Assembly (NCBI GenBank): GCA_047967505.1
Contig: CM106540.1
Strand: one strand, 5' to 3'
DNA: 64,000 bases
Origin: Dipteris shenzhenensis
Lineage: Eukaryota > Polypodiophyta > Polypodiopsida > Gleicheniales
In this document: positions 13,999 to 23,700 of the stretch, piece after piece
Numbering within the stretch: position 1 is the first letter of the stretch
Layout of the letters: each line of letters opens with the position of its first letter
Made by a program: the position numbers and the translations under genes
The notes under the pieces: generated by a model
What the model was told of the DNA's origin: nothing
Seen by the model: the letters and a program-made list of their open reading frames with translations, nothing else
The model's database searches: none

Positions 13999-14269
13999 TT
14001 TGATTTGTAAGATTAAATACGTTCTTGTTTTATGAATGAATATGTATGCTTTAGCTAATTGTTTATTTGGATCCTTATACTGGTTTGAGCAGGTTACTGT
14101 GAATTCTGGTGGGGTGGTTTATTTTGCAATCTTCAAGGAAAACTTCATGTCTCATTTAGGGGAAAGAGAGGTTGCCGCAGTTCTAAAATTTACGTCATCC
14201 AGGTTGGCCACTCAATCAGAGCGTTTAGGCCACGAGCTGGCAAAACATGTGGGAGTTTTTTGTCCACAG
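2611..14269 (+). CDS. PHS1: PHS1-like gene, 5' portion (five exons; actin-fragmin-kinase-like region begins)
   Basis: The five exons join in frame (8 codons; 30 codons; 60 codons plus 2 nt; 1 nt plus 69 codons; 59 codons; 227 residues in all) with GT/AG borders and consistent phases. In order, the protein has an acidic N-terminus, a basic segment containing ARRQARRSKS, a SGELSLQERL...LVSLHHSEH segment, and then VTVNSGGVVYFAIF and AVLKFTSSRLATQSERLG. As far as I recall, the last two are hallmarks of the actin-fragmin-kinase-like domain of plant PHS1. In Arabidopsis, PHS1 couples this kinase, which phosphorylates alpha-tubulin, to a MAPK-phosphatase-like domain and controls cortical microtubule stability under osmotic stress. 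The gene is incomplete here: the rest of the kinase domain and the phosphatase must lie beyond 64000 or in unrecognised exons. Start choice: the ATG has A at -3 and G at +4 with an in-frame stop upstream. Whether the mRNA has further 5' exons is not known. Confidence 0.82.
2729..2818 (+). CDS. PHS1: PHS1-like exon 2
   Basis: Thirty codons between the acceptor GTGCAG (ending at 2728) and the donor GTAAGG (from 2819), phase 0 at both ends. It is rich in Glu and Leu (MEVELRLALQEASLEAG) and probably helical. Confidence 0.7.
3129..3310 (+). CDS. PHS1: PHS1-like exon 3
   Basis: The exon follows acceptor GTGACAG and ends AAAG before donor GTCAGA. The donor was chosen because only it leaves the two-base phase needed by exon 4; the earlier GTACTG would shift the frame. 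It encodes FWLGDSSAVPAYKLRKW followed by the basic ARRQARRSKS segment. Confidence 0.75.
3580..3787 (+). CDS. PHS1: PHS1-like exon 4
   Basis: It lies between acceptor CTTACAG (ending at 3579) and donor GTTTGC (from 3788). Its first base completes a serine codon with exon 3. It encodes an acidic linker (LDEDSGELSLQERLSRALEL) and ends in phase 0 with VE, which continues directly into VTVNSGG of exon 5 across a 10.3-kb intron. Confidence 0.78.
3788..5820. other. Intron 4, first part: no recognised element
   Basis: AT-rich intron sequence without a convincing coding frame. Two diverged copies of a segment resembling CCATG(T/C)ACTC(A/G)CAA near 4786-4850 and 5323-5385, each beside a TAGTTGTATCGCAAGA or TAATTATATAGCAAGA-like motif, suggest an old degraded repeat. 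No LTR ends were identified. Confidence 0.5.
5821..6385 (-). repeat. Left arm of an inverted repeat; starts like an LTR-C end
   Basis: The first 50 bases (TGTTAGAAAG...GTCAGCCCCCTTATGAGGAG) resemble one end of the LTR-C family found at 60471 (reverse) and 61856. About 5970-6385 reappears inverted at about 10640-10690 plus 11026-11440. The shared segment includes, read on the minus strand, the words AAGGAAGGGCTCCAGTGGGA and CCAACTCGGCCTGG. The right-arm copy carries extra sequence, so the arms diverged after duplication. Confidence 0.65.
6380..6890 (-). pseudogene. Ty3/gypsy RT thumb to RNase H fragment
   Basis: The minus strand reads KVRDIVEWEVPTTAQEVHMF, then FDVRTDASDYAIGVVLEQNG and ETRYSVYDKELAF, matching the region joining Ty3 RT to RNase H (the TDAS motif is the RNase H start). 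Upstream on the same strand (6740-6880) another frame reads LLKDNHLY and NAKKA, the expected RT palm end, so at least one frameshift separates them. The downstream side ends abruptly in the inverted-repeat arm at about 6385. Inactive fragment. Confidence 0.75.
6891..7052 (+). mobile_element. End of an LTR and primer-binding site (TGGTATCAGAGCC)
   Basis: The segment ends in TGGTATCAGAGCC at 7040-7052, the initiator-Met tRNA primer-binding site used by most plant LTR retrotransposons. The preceding 150 bases are presumably the 3' end of a plus-strand 5' LTR. Its left LTR border is not visible. Confidence 0.6.
7053..7840 (+). mobile_element. Leader of the plus-strand element after the PBS
   Basis: Non-coding leader. 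At 7590-7745 it contains several GACGTGGC or CACGTGGC words, resembling on a smaller scale the ACGTG array at 44.1-44.5 kb. No intact ORF. Confidence 0.4.
7841..8005 (+). pseudogene. Possible gag N-terminal remnant
   Basis: The plus strand reads MPKQFRDHVLVAWDSL, ARDTVEAYNQKFWDAYL and ILPSIRSQ before a stop. The YNQKFWDAYLQILP pattern recalls Ty3 retrotransposon gag (YTxxFxxLxxxxP). It follows a PBS and leader in the right orientation. Short and truncated. Confidence 0.35.
8006..9455. other. Intron 4 interior: nothing recognised
   Basis: AT-rich sequence (about 1.4 kb) with many stops in all frames and no LTR, PBS or protein motif that I can support. Confidence 0.5.
9460..10745 (-). pseudogene. 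Ty1/copia gag-protease-pre-integrase remnant
   Basis: On the minus strand, from right to left: a gag-like stretch (ALRDAEALAIIISTTVDSV), then KKMKKCFYYEKKGHFARDC, a CCHC knuckle whose second Cys has become Tyr. Next is ADGGDDWYDNNRASKHMF, the protease region with the usual DSGAS active site degraded, and then the pre-integrase segment VLYVSDLCKNLLSVRQLA and VVITSKS. Frames change between these blocks, so the element is dead. No LTRs were assigned. Confidence 0.8.
10638..11440 (+). repeat. Right arm of the inverted repeat
   Basis: Reverse-complement counterpart of 5970-6385. 10638-10690 matches 6345-6385 (CCAAAATCATCCTTAGCAAA), and 11026-11440 matches 5970-6345. About 330 bases of unrelated sequence separate the two blocks here, and an extra ~32 bases sit near 11380-11412. 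Confidence 0.65.
11441..12145. repeat. Dispersed repeat related to 63.56-63.75 kb, plus a TTGAC/GTTAAC-rich segment
   Basis: 11447-11665 shares an ordered set of words with the repeat at the window's right end: TTTACAAAGAGCTCTCA, CCACTTGTCATAAT, CTAATTACATG-like, TTTTCAACCCCTCTTG-like and ACAACCATTAATTAA-like. Next, 11780-12060 is dense in TTGACC, GTCAA and GGTTAA words. This is probably an LTR or UTR fragment; borders unknown. Confidence 0.5.
12146..12580. repeat. GC-rich degenerate repeat (GGGGCTCTTCCAGCC-like units)
   Basis: GC-rich block in which CGGGGCTCTTCCAGCC-like words recur at irregular spacings of about 50-65 bases. Short frames across it are compositional. Confidence 0.5.
12581..13149. 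other. Intron 4: nothing recognised
   Basis: Mixed-composition intron sequence with no supported feature. Confidence 0.45.
13150..13530. repeat. Polypurine block followed by polypyrimidine block
   Basis: 13178-13335 is nearly pure purine (GAGAGGGGAGGG type). 13380-13510 is nearly pure pyrimidine (CTCTCCCCTCCC type). Together they form an imperfect inverted purine/pyrimidine pair with about 45 bases between, which could fold in RNA. Frames here are low complexity. Confidence 0.7.
13690..13911. repeat. Two-copy tandem repeat of about 110 bp before exon 5
   Basis: The unit beginning GCGTAAATTCATCTACC and ending CTTTTTCCAGTCCCATAG occurs twice in a row (about 13690-13800 and 13801-13911) with a few substitutions. 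It is followed by a (CT)n run at 13959-13994, ending about 100 bases upstream of exon 5. It could carry duplicated branch or polypyrimidine signals. Confidence 0.75.
14093..14269 (+). CDS. PHS1: PHS1-like exon 5 (start of the kinase-like domain)
   Basis: Fifty-nine codons between acceptor TTTGAGCAG and donor GTATTT (from 14270), phase 0. It encodes the glycine-containing VTVNSGGVVYFAIF strand and the lysine-bearing AVLKFTSSRLATQSERLG strand and helix, the best-conserved diagnostic part of plant PHS1 proteins. No following exon was recognised up to 64000. Confidence 0.85.
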
Positions 14270-14599
14270 GTATTTCAGTCTGGCTGTCCTTGCTTTACAC
14301 TATGTGTCATAGATAACAATATCACAAGGATCTGACATAGATGTAAAAGTAGCATCATGAAAGCTTTGGAAAACCTTTTCTTTTCATCAAGTCCCAAAGA
14401 ACAACAAAGTCATGCTGTTATCATGAAGAAATCGAGTATCTCAGTTGTTTTTCCAATGAAAAACTTCTACTAAATAGGGAAAAAGCCCCAATAGCAAACG
14501 CTCATGGCAAGAGTACATCATGCATAGCATGAAAAACAAAATACCTCGAGTGGGTCATAAATCTTCTCATGAAGAAGAGCTAGTAAAGCTCTAAGGTTG
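14270..14599. other. Start of intron 5: nothing recognised
   Basis: Intron sequence after the exon 5 donor. No next exon is visible. Confidence 0.5.
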
Positions 14600-16537
14600 A
14601 GGCCTAAAACGCCACCTCAAACTTGTGATGGACTCCGAGGAACAGCGAGAGCCTCTCCACGCCTTGAGGAAGATAGTCCTCCCGGTAGAGATGGCCTGAG
14701 AAGACCCCTGTATGCTCAACCAAATGGCCATTAGATCATACCGGCCAAATTGTGAGATGGGTGGACCGGGGAGCCATCGATTGCCTCTTTGAAATGCTCG
14801 CTAAGATCTCCCAAAAAGTATCCACCAAGGTATGTGCAGGTCTATAAAGAGAAGGGGGAACGTCATCTAGAGAGGAGGACTCAACTAAATGTGATGGACT
14901 ATGGCAGCCTCTCGACTCCATGAGGAAGATACTCCTCCTAGCAATGACGATCCGAGAAGACCCTTGCATGCTCAACCAAATGGCCATCACAGTGTGTACA
15001 GTGTCTGTTGAAATAGTGGCCAAAGTGTGTGATGGGTGGACCTGGGAGCCATCATGTGCCCCTGTGCATTTGGATTTCCATATATGCCATAATGAAGTGG
15101 TTGCTAAGATCTCCCAAAAGATATCCATCAAGCCATGTGCAGGTCTGTAAGGAGAAGGGGGAACATCTAGAGAGGACTCAATCTAAATGTCATTGAAACA
15201 AAAGAGACCAAAACGAGATATGCATCTCATAAAAGCTCTAAGATCCTGAAAGAGAGTGCAAAGCAATTGAGCCCCAAGTCATGAATATGGGGGAGGGAAC
15301 AAAAGTACTCAAAAGTCTAGCAATCCCCTACTTTGGCTTGTCTGCAATTCCTTAAATTATGCTGAATTGACTCCTCAACAGGAAGGTAGTGAGCGAAAGT
15401 AGGGCTGATCCAAACTTGGACTTCGATAGGTTCACTACAATTTCTCCATGAATAGAAAGCTAGAAGAAAATAGTGATTTCCTATTCCCGAGGGATTTCTA
15501 GTGTCTTCTCCAAAAAGATTTCTGCAATACTGTAGAAATATGAAACACTAAAGATCGATGTAGATGCCATTCTACAGCCTCGCTGGTGCCTTTTCTTCTT
15601 AAAGCTTGAGCAGTTTTGGCGATACTACCACAGTGCCCAGATCGACCGCCGGATCCACCCCCTGTATATGCCAATGGAACAGCGATGGATTTGGGCAGAA
15701 TTCAGAGAGCTCTAGCAAAAGGATCCCAATATGTTGTACAATTTTCTGAAGTATAACTTCCCGAAAGAGATGACTGTGGAGGGATTTTGCTTTTGCCTCC
15801 AGTCATTTAACTACACGTATGGCTGGGTACCCGATGCCACCATCGTGGCAGTAGTCCACTTCAATTGCCTCCTCCTCTTACTCCTCCGTGACCTCCTCAC
15901 CCACAGTTGCCCCATTGACAACCGCCTCCACAATCAGATTGTCTTCAATCCCGACATCGGTCCTATGCAATTTCATGACCTCCACGGGGATGCTCTTCTC
16001 ATAGTTCCCTGCATCAATCAACTCCCACTCCCCAGGGTCCCAAATACTTCATGGGAACACCTCCATAAAGCCAAGTCCTCCATTAACCCAGGGGAATGTT
16101 CTCTAGGCCTAGGTCTAGATACCAAGCTGAAGTGAAGAGACATTGCTTCACATGGCCCAAAACTTTGATAGGATGTGGATAACTTGTCTCTAGAGTGAAC
16201 ATCGAAAACCAAGGCATCCCGATTCGAACCTCGTTGAAGCCCTACGACTTGTAGCGGGATACTTGACCTTGTAAAAAGCCCCAATCCATCTACAGCGATG
16301 GTAAGGCCTACCATCTATGAGACCCAGTCCAGGGTAAGGCCGCATCAATCTGCCCTATTCTTCTTTCACTTCCTTTGAATTGACTTACCAACAACTGAAG
16401 CTTACGATCATCCAAAAGGTTTTTGAAATCCTTCTAAGAGTCCCGTGTCATCTCTCCCATCTGGACGACTCCATGTGACGAGAAGCACCAAGAGGTCTAG
16501 GCATGATCATCAAGTATGAGGTCGTTCCACATGACAA
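14600..16537 (-). pseudogene. LINE 3' half (host of copia-B), with internal tandem duplication
   Basis: The minus strand contains, in LINE order, WNDLILDDHA (16480-16530), SSIPLQVVGLQRG and DALVFDV (16200-16290), and MDIFWEILATTSLWHIWKSKC (about 15060-15130), a pattern typical of the C-terminal zf-RVT region of plant LINEs. The first two blocks align with the plus-strand LINE at 51.8 and 52.2 kb. A direct duplication of about 265-295 bp (about 14625-14892 and 14893-15185) repeats the terminal segment. Frames are broken. The matching upstream LINE part lies beyond copia-B at 61296-61855. Confidence 0.65.
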
Positions 16538-16793
16538 TGTTGAGTGGGAGAGAATGGAGCAGGAAACAAGAACAATGTACTTGTATGAATGAGAATGGAT
16601 AGAAAGTACAAGTCTAGCCATGTACTATATGGCCTAACTTGGGACTAACTGTCGTAAGTGTACTATATGGCCTATTTTAGGACTAATTGTCGTAAGTGTT
16701 CTAACCCTAGATAGAACTAGTACTAGCTGTACTAACTGTCCTAAAGGGGCTAAATATAGCCTACAAGGCTCATACTAGGGAAACGTGGCAACA
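16538..16793 (-). repeat. copia-B 3' LTR
   Basis: Plus-strand ends are TGTTGAGTGG and GGCAACA. Next to it, at 16794-16805, lies a pyrimidine run that is a polypurine tract on the minus strand (ATGGAGGGGGTT). It is homologous to 61084-61295 (shared AGTACAAGTCTAGCCAT and TATATGGCCTA), but the two are clearly diverged, so the element is old. Confidence 0.7.
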
Positions 16794-16929
16794 AACCCCC
16801 TCCATGGTATGGCTGAAGTATCTTGGAAGCGTTATAGGAATACTTTGAAAATAAAACATGGTTGCACATGTTCATCCGTGATGGATATAACACAAACTAT
16901 GATAGTACAGGGATAGGAGAATCACATAC

Positions 16930-18504
16930 CAAAAGGTACCAAGTGTAAAGCCCGTTGAAAAGCTTCATTTGGGTCATAGTAGAGCCATCGTGAAGGGATC
17001 TGCAAAGTTATCCTTCTTCTTCAGAACATAGGACAATTTATGACGTAATGTTAGTGAACCTCTATGCGCTAAGTGCACGCATGAACATGGGATTGCGTGC
17101 AATATCCAAGGCATGCTGGCTACCCGTGTAGATGGTAGTAGAAGATGTCTGGCTGACATCAAGATCTACAAGTAGCGTACAAAGACTGACACACTCACAA
17201 TAGTTGTTAAGGCTGCCTTGTACTCAGCCTCACAACAAGAGGTAGCAATTGTAGGCTGCTTCTTGCTGAACCAAGATATGCATGAAGTCCCAAGCATAAA
17301 ATAATTGCTACTGTGCGACACCTAGTCACTGTCATAACAACCGGCATAGTCACTGTCCATAAAAGCATGCATAATCAGTGAAGACTTATCATTATAGAGA
17401 AGCCCCAAATTGCCTCAAATAACAGAAGACACGTTTCACTGCTTGCCACTGCTGTGTTTGGGGTTTGTGCATAAACCTGCTCAACTGGGAAATGGCATAC
17501 TGCAGATCAGGCTGATGTGACTCAAATAAGTCAGGCAACCAACAGCTCGCTGATATAAAGTGGCATCAAATGGATCACTACCGTCTTCTGAGCAAAAATG
17601 GAAGCCAGGCTCCAAAGGTATCGAAACCGGCTTACAATTCTCAAACTGAAAGCGATGCAAGAGGTGTCCAATATACATAGTTTGGCTTGAGCAAACTGCA
17701 TGCCAAGATAATATTGCAACTCACCCATATCAGTCATGGCGAAAGATTACTACAAATCAGCCTTAAAGGCTGCAATTTTCTGAGTCAATACGCCAATGAT
17801 AAGTGTATCATCCACATAAAGAATAAGAATGAGCAAATCTGCTCCACACTTCCCGACACAAAGTTTTGTTTCAGTATGGCTATTCTGAAAACCAAGGGGT
17901 ATTAAATGCACATGAATTTTGGCATACCATGCCCGGAGTGCCTGCTTCAATCCATACAAGGCCTTACGCCCTGAACCTCAAAGCCAAGAGGTTGGCTGAT
18001 AGAAAGTCACCATGAAGAAAGGCAGTCTTGAAGTCTAGTTGATGTACTTCCCAATGCGTGTGAACTTCAATAGCCAAAAGTTTAGCCTGCTTGCTATCGT
18101 TAAGGGTGTCCAACAGCCATCTCAGGATTGCCTTGTGCTCTCTAATGATAGTCCTGTCCTCGGTGACTGCTTGCTCAACAGCCTTGTGCTGTCTAATGAT
18201 AATACTTTCCTTGGTAACTGCCTTGTGCTGTCTAATGATAGCCCTGTCCTCGGTAACTGCTTGCTCAACAGCATTGTCATCATGTGGAGGCATATCAAGC
18301 TGAACATGTACATCAGGCTGAGGCTGAGAACTGCTAGCAGCGGTGGGAAGTAAACTTTCTGATGGCTGATCTGAATTTGTACCGGACTTAAAAGGGGGAA
18401 GCAGTGTGTCGAAGACGTCCGAGGCATAACAAAAGGCTGTTTTTGACAAAGTTGCTTGCTTAGCAAAGACAACATCTCTGCTAACGATTATTCTTCCTGT
18501 GTGA
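16930..18504 (-). pseudogene. copia-B reverse transcriptase and RNase H
   Basis: Minus strand, in order: integrase-RT linker (GRIIVSRDVVFAKQA), a linker of imperfect repeats, VHQLDFKTAFLHGDF (RT start), MYGLKQALRAWYAKI, LILYVDDTLIIG with the catalytic YVDD, MTDMGELQYYLGMQF, YIGHLLHRFQFENCKPVS, then RNase H with MDSDYAGCYDSD, SWFSKKQPTIATS and CCEAEYKA. Several frameshifts, stops and a deletion inside RT make it inactive. Its upstream continuation lies at 48006-48190, across Tat-giant. Confidence 0.85.
18115..18280 (-). repeat. Imperfect tandem repeat in copia-B pol linker
   Basis: A CTGTCTAATGATA-containing unit recurs three times on the plus strand. On the minus strand it reads as repeats of the type AVTEDRAIIRQHKA. 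It sits where the linker before RT normally lies. Confidence 0.7.
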
Positions 18505-18509
18505 GGATG

Positions 18510-19336
18510 TGTCTGAGGGGAGGGGTTCCTATCCTTCTGGAGGTGTTACCGGAGGCCAAAGGCCGTTGGCGTGAGAAGCATGAGTGTTGCAATGCTCTAA
18601 TGCAATGGATCATGCAGAGTGCACCGTGCAGTGGTGTGCGAGTGTCGTATGCTATATTGCAGTGAACGACGACGTACGAGTGCACTATGCTAAATGACAA
18701 TCACATGAGAAATCCAGTACATAAGCAGAAGAAGAAAACCTTGTCATGCACTCATGAACAATCCCCATATCGGAAGGAGACAGGAAAAATGAGGAAGGGA
18801 CCAAGATGGCCAAAGTACATATCACTGGACCAGCATCTACAGATCACAAGTCGCAAGTCACAAGAACACACAGGTCTATCCCCATAGTAGACAGAGAGGT
18901 ACACACAAGTCTCTCCATACTCTCTCCTTGGCGAGCTCGTAGCTCCAGCCTCTATCTCTCCTCACACTCTCCTTTCTCCCGCTCCAATGCTGAACGCCGA
19001 ATGCTCCATGCTCAATCTCCCCCCCCCTCTCCACCTTCGCCTTCATCCTCATCCCCACCTTCGAGGGTCCCTTCTTCGCTGAGAATCTCCCCCCCTTCTT
19101 CCCATTGGTCATCCTCTTATCTCCTTAGCTGTTGAAGATAGTCGTTGGGCTGTCGGCTCTCTTGATGGCTACGGCGACTTCCTGACTTCATGACTCGCCA
19201 GCCTCTTCTGGTCAGGATGGTGTAAATTCTTCATGTGCAGGTGAGCTGGATCACCGCAACATTGAACTATTGAACCACTGTGTAATTGTAAATACTCATG
19301 ACTGCTCCATGTGCTAAGCTCACTCTCCATGTGCGT
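18510..19336 (-). repeat. Tat-giant 3' LTR, first part
   Basis: It starts TGTCTGAGGGGAGGGG directly after the TSD GGATG and continues at 25901 after gypsy-1. It matches 46931-47753. Confidence 0.88.
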
Positions 19337-19797
19337 TGTTACGCTCTAGCCGAGGTAGCATGACCTCGGAAGAATCAGTCGACATTTCCCTTATAGGATC
19401 TATCTTTGTAATATATGTGTTTGCGCTTTATGTAAATGATCGGGAGGGATTAATGTCAAGGTCCTAGGTGAGGGCTGATAGCACCAGACTAGATAGGTCT
19501 GAGACCAAGGGCCTAGTGCAAAGAATGTGCCTAGGGGCAAGGAATTAAATGCATCCCAAGTGAGGGGTGAAATGTTGCATTAGGAAGGCCCTATATGGAT
19601 GACATGTGGCATCTAGATCTATCTAGGGATTTGGGGTCTGTCAAGGTTAGTGAGAGAATTGAAGAATGTGGATTTACGTAATTTCGATATAGCTCTCTCT
19701 CTCTCTTGCTTGAAGACTTGGCAGAATTGGCTGGGTGGTAACGAAAGGTGCTACTCCCGTGATCTGTAGAGAAGAGAAAGGCAGAAATTTGTTGACA
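19337..19797 (+). repeat. gypsy-1 5' LTR
   Basis: 461 bp, ends TG...CA, with a (CT)n tract near 19690. It shares its first ~35 bases and a TCCTAGGTGAGGGC motif with the gypsy-2 LTR, but the rest diverges strongly. Confidence 0.93.
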
Positions 19798-20723
19798 TTT
19801 GGTATCAGAGCGAAGTTAGAGATCGAGGGATATGAGATTAGTAACGACGAACAACAGGGACGGACTGCTGAGCGTGACGTCCAACGGAGACTCAGACAGA
19901 GGGATTGTGGTCTTCACGTGACAGAACGTGGCGGGGTGTTAGGACTGGTCGTGATAAGGGAGCGCAGACACGCGATGCGTGATTGAGCGACACGCACAAT
20001 CTACGACGAATTTGGTGAAGACCGTCACGTACTGACCTGTTTGTTCCGCTTTGGAATATGGCTGGTTATCAGTAAGTAGACATGGGTCGTGGAAGAGCGA
20101 GCGACACGCATAACTGATGCATCGAAGTAAAAGGTCACCGTGGTCTATTTGGAGCTACGTCGACGGACGGTAGGTGGTGGCTTGGTTACGGGTAGAACCG
20201 GAATCGTGAATCGAGAAGGGGCAAAATTGATCGCGATTTTAAGCGACTGGGAGAACTAAGTCGTGACTATAGTTCAGTTCGAGACTTCGTGCAGCTGATA
20301 GCAGCGATTCAACGGCAGTAGAGAAGCTACGAAGGACCAGAACACAGGCGCTGTGTTGACGAAGCCAGACGCTGTGACTGTGGGGAACTAAAGGTCGCTT
20401 GCGAAGGGTGGTGCAAAACCAAGACACACGAAAAAAAATCGGCTCATTGTGTGAAGATACGTTCCAAAGCACAGGGGTGAGCCTGCAAGACTGTGTATCG
20501 TGGAATTTGCATCAAAGAGCCAAGTGGGCCGTACCTGCGAATAGCTGGAGCAGCCAGAATCGTCGAAAAGATCAGGGGGGCCTTTCTTTCCGTGCAGTTT
20601 TTTTTTGTGTTGTTCTATGGTCTTGTGAATTCTGCACTGTAGAAAAAAAAAAAAAAAAGGGGACACAACAAAGAAAGAGAAAAAAAAAAAAAAAAAAAAA
20701 ACCCCATCTTCCACTGTGAACCT
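19798..20723 (+). promoter_or_regulatory. gypsy-1 PBS and untranslated leader
   Basis: TGGTATCAGAGC at 19800-19811 is complementary to the 3' end of initiator-Met tRNA. The 0.9-kb leader has no long ORF and ends in two poly-A tracts (about 20641-20658 and 20680-20701) just before the gag ATG. Confidence 0.88.
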
Positions 20724-23700
20724 ATGGAAGCAGAAGGACAGAGTTCAAGGGTGAATCCTAGTGAGTCTAGAGCTCAATCTACACAACAGATATCACATCA
20801 CGCAGCACCTACATTAATTGGTAGAATTTCAATATTAGAGGATGCTTTACAGCAGATTATGAACCAGCAACTTCAGGCGAATGCTGGTCAAAATGAGATT
20901 AGGGAGATGGTGCAAGCCTTGTCGGCTAGACCGTCTAGGATTGATAAGGGCAAAGCTCCAGCAGAGCCAGAGCCCAGTGTACATTCTTTAGAGCGCGCAA
21001 GGGTCAAAGTGCCTAATATCGCTAATTATAGACCGGAGAAGTACGCTGGTCGGATGACCGAGCGCAGCTCTGATGTGATCGAGGTTTGGTTGCACAAGTG
21101 GGAAGAAGCCTTCGCCATTTGTGAGATTAAATCCGATCTAAAGAAAATCCGCGAGGCCACACACCTGTTTATTGAGGCAGCGGACAGATGGTGGATAAAG
21201 CAACAGAAGGATCAAGTTGCTCCAACCACCTGGGAAGGGTTTAAAGCTGAATTCAAGAAACACTTTCTCCCACCTGATGAGGAATCCCGAGCTTGGGATG
21301 CTTATAGAAGTCTTCGTCAGAGGAGCTTGTCAGTGGCAGAGTACACTGACAAATTCAGAGAATGTGTTATGAAAATAACAGACCCTCTCCCTATGTCGGT
21401 TCAGTTAAAAGATTATATCTATGGACTGAACGACAAAATCAAAATGGAAGTTCGGGCTAAATATGTAAATACACTAGATGAATCTATAGCAGTAGCCCTG
21501 AACTATGAGGATGCCAGAGGCAGGTCTGGTGGATTTGTGCAGGCAGGGACTCAGTATGAGCACCCGAGGAAAGGGGGATTTCAGAGGAAATGGGTTTCAA
21601 AGACAAGTGTCTCGCAGCCAAGTGGCCAAACCAAGCAGGTGAAGCCGGTTGAGGGACCAACAAAAACAAGTACCACCGTTGGGGTGAAAAGGAAAATAAC
21701 TCCAATGGCAGCCCGGGCTTGGTCAAAGTCCTCATTGACCCCTGAACAAAAAGAGAAAGCTAGGAAAGAAGGATTGTGCTTCGGCTGCCTTCAGCGACAT
21801 CAGTGGAAGGATTGTCCACTGAATAAAGATCGTCGCACGGCTAATATGATAATATCTGAATGCGACGTAGAAATGCAGGAGAGTCCCAGTACGGAACATA
21901 TGCAGATGCAACTGGCGGGACCTTCTCAGAGGTTAGTACCTTGTTTGTTATGTGTATCTGTTGCTAAGTTAGTGACGAGTGCACCTGATAACATCCTATC
22001 TAAGCCCGCAGCAACGGGGTATACAGCCTTCAATGATACGGAGTTAATCAAGATGAAAGGGCAAGTGGCCAGTCATGATGTCATTGTGTTGTTTGACTCA
22101 GCGTCAACTCACAATGTGATTAACTCCAAGCTCGTGAAGAGGCTGAAATTAAAGACAAGTCCATCTGACTATGCGTACACCGTCAGGATGGCAGACGGAA
22201 GTTCAACTGAAGTATGGGACCAAAGGGTTACCCAGTTGGAGCTTCGGATTCAGGACTATACTGAGAAGCTTGATTTTGAAATGACCAAGCTTGCTCATGC
22301 GGATATAGCCCTGGGAATGGCGTGGCATTCTAGTAAGAATCCAGCCATTGATTGGAAAAAGCACGTATATCAATTCAAGATGAATGATGTGCTTTATGTC
22401 TTGCGAGGTGAAAAAGATATACCTCAGGGACCGTTGGTTTCCGTGATGGAAATCAGAAAGGCTCAAGTTGAGTTTTTATACCTTTGCACAGCATCGGTAG
22501 AGTCGGTGGATGATTCTTCGACTAGCACTGATGTTACGCAAAGTGGTGAGATGGCCAAGCTGGCTAATCTTATAACAGAGGAGTTCTCTGAATGCTTTAG
22601 GGATGAACTACCTTATGGGTTACCTCCAGAGCGGAAAGTTCAGCATAAGATTGAACTGATCCCGGGGGCAGAGCCTGTAAATAGACCTCCCTATAGAATG
22701 AGTTTTACGGAAGAAGCGGAGGTGCGTAGACAACTGGAAGAATACCTCAAGCTGGGGCAGATTCAACCAAGTTTCTCACCTTTTGCTTCGCCAGTGATAT
22801 TAAAGAGGAAAAAGGATGATACGTTTCGCCTCTGTATAGATTACAGAGCATTGAATAATATCACTGTTAAGCACAGGTATCCGATGGCTCGGATTGATGA
22901 TTTGCTAGATGCATTACATGGAGCCGTGATTTTCAGCAAGATAGATCTTAAGTGCGGCTATCATCAGATCCGGATTAGAGCCGAGGATGTGCATAAAACC
23001 GCTTTCAGGAGCAGGTTTGGTCATTATGAGTTTTTGGTAATGCCCTTCGGACTTACCAATGCTCCAGCGACCTTCGTCATGCTTATGAATGATTTACTAC
23101 GTCCGTATATCGGAAAGTTCGTAGTACATTTCATTGACGATATCTTGATATTCGGTAAAAGTGTTACTGAACATTGTGAACACTTAAGGATAGTGTTCAG
23201 TACTTTGAGGAAAGCCAGTCTTTATGTGAATAAAAAGAAAACTATACTGTGTATGGTTAGGCTTGAGTATTTAGGGTTCATAATTACTCCACAGGGGGTA
23301 GAAATGGATCCGAAGAAAGTGGCTGCGATACTAACTTGGCCAATCCCTCAGAGTCTGACCGCGCTGCGATCATTCTTGGGATTTGTCCAGTTTTATAGAA
23401 GGCATATCAAAGGATATTCCGAAATAGTATCGCCATTGACTGATCTGACCTCAGATAAAGTACCTTTTGTTTGGGGACAGAATCAACAGGAAAGTTTTAA
23501 CACCATAAAACAAGCTGTGGTCTCAGGACCGGTGTTAAAAATAGTTGATCCCCAGAAACCGTTGTTCCTAGAAACCGATGCAAGTGGCATTGCGGTAGGA
23601 GCAGTCCTCCTTCAAGAGGGAAGGCCAGTAGCCTTTGAAAGCAAGAAGCTTTCTCCCTCTCAAAGGAATTGGCCAACTCATGAATTGGAGTTGTATGCTG

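Noticed and set aside
19800-19811. TGGTATCAGAGC as part of a tRNA gene
   Set aside because: No tRNA cloverleaf surrounds it. It lies just inside an LTR and is a primer-binding site, as at 7040, 37577, 45587 and 58999.
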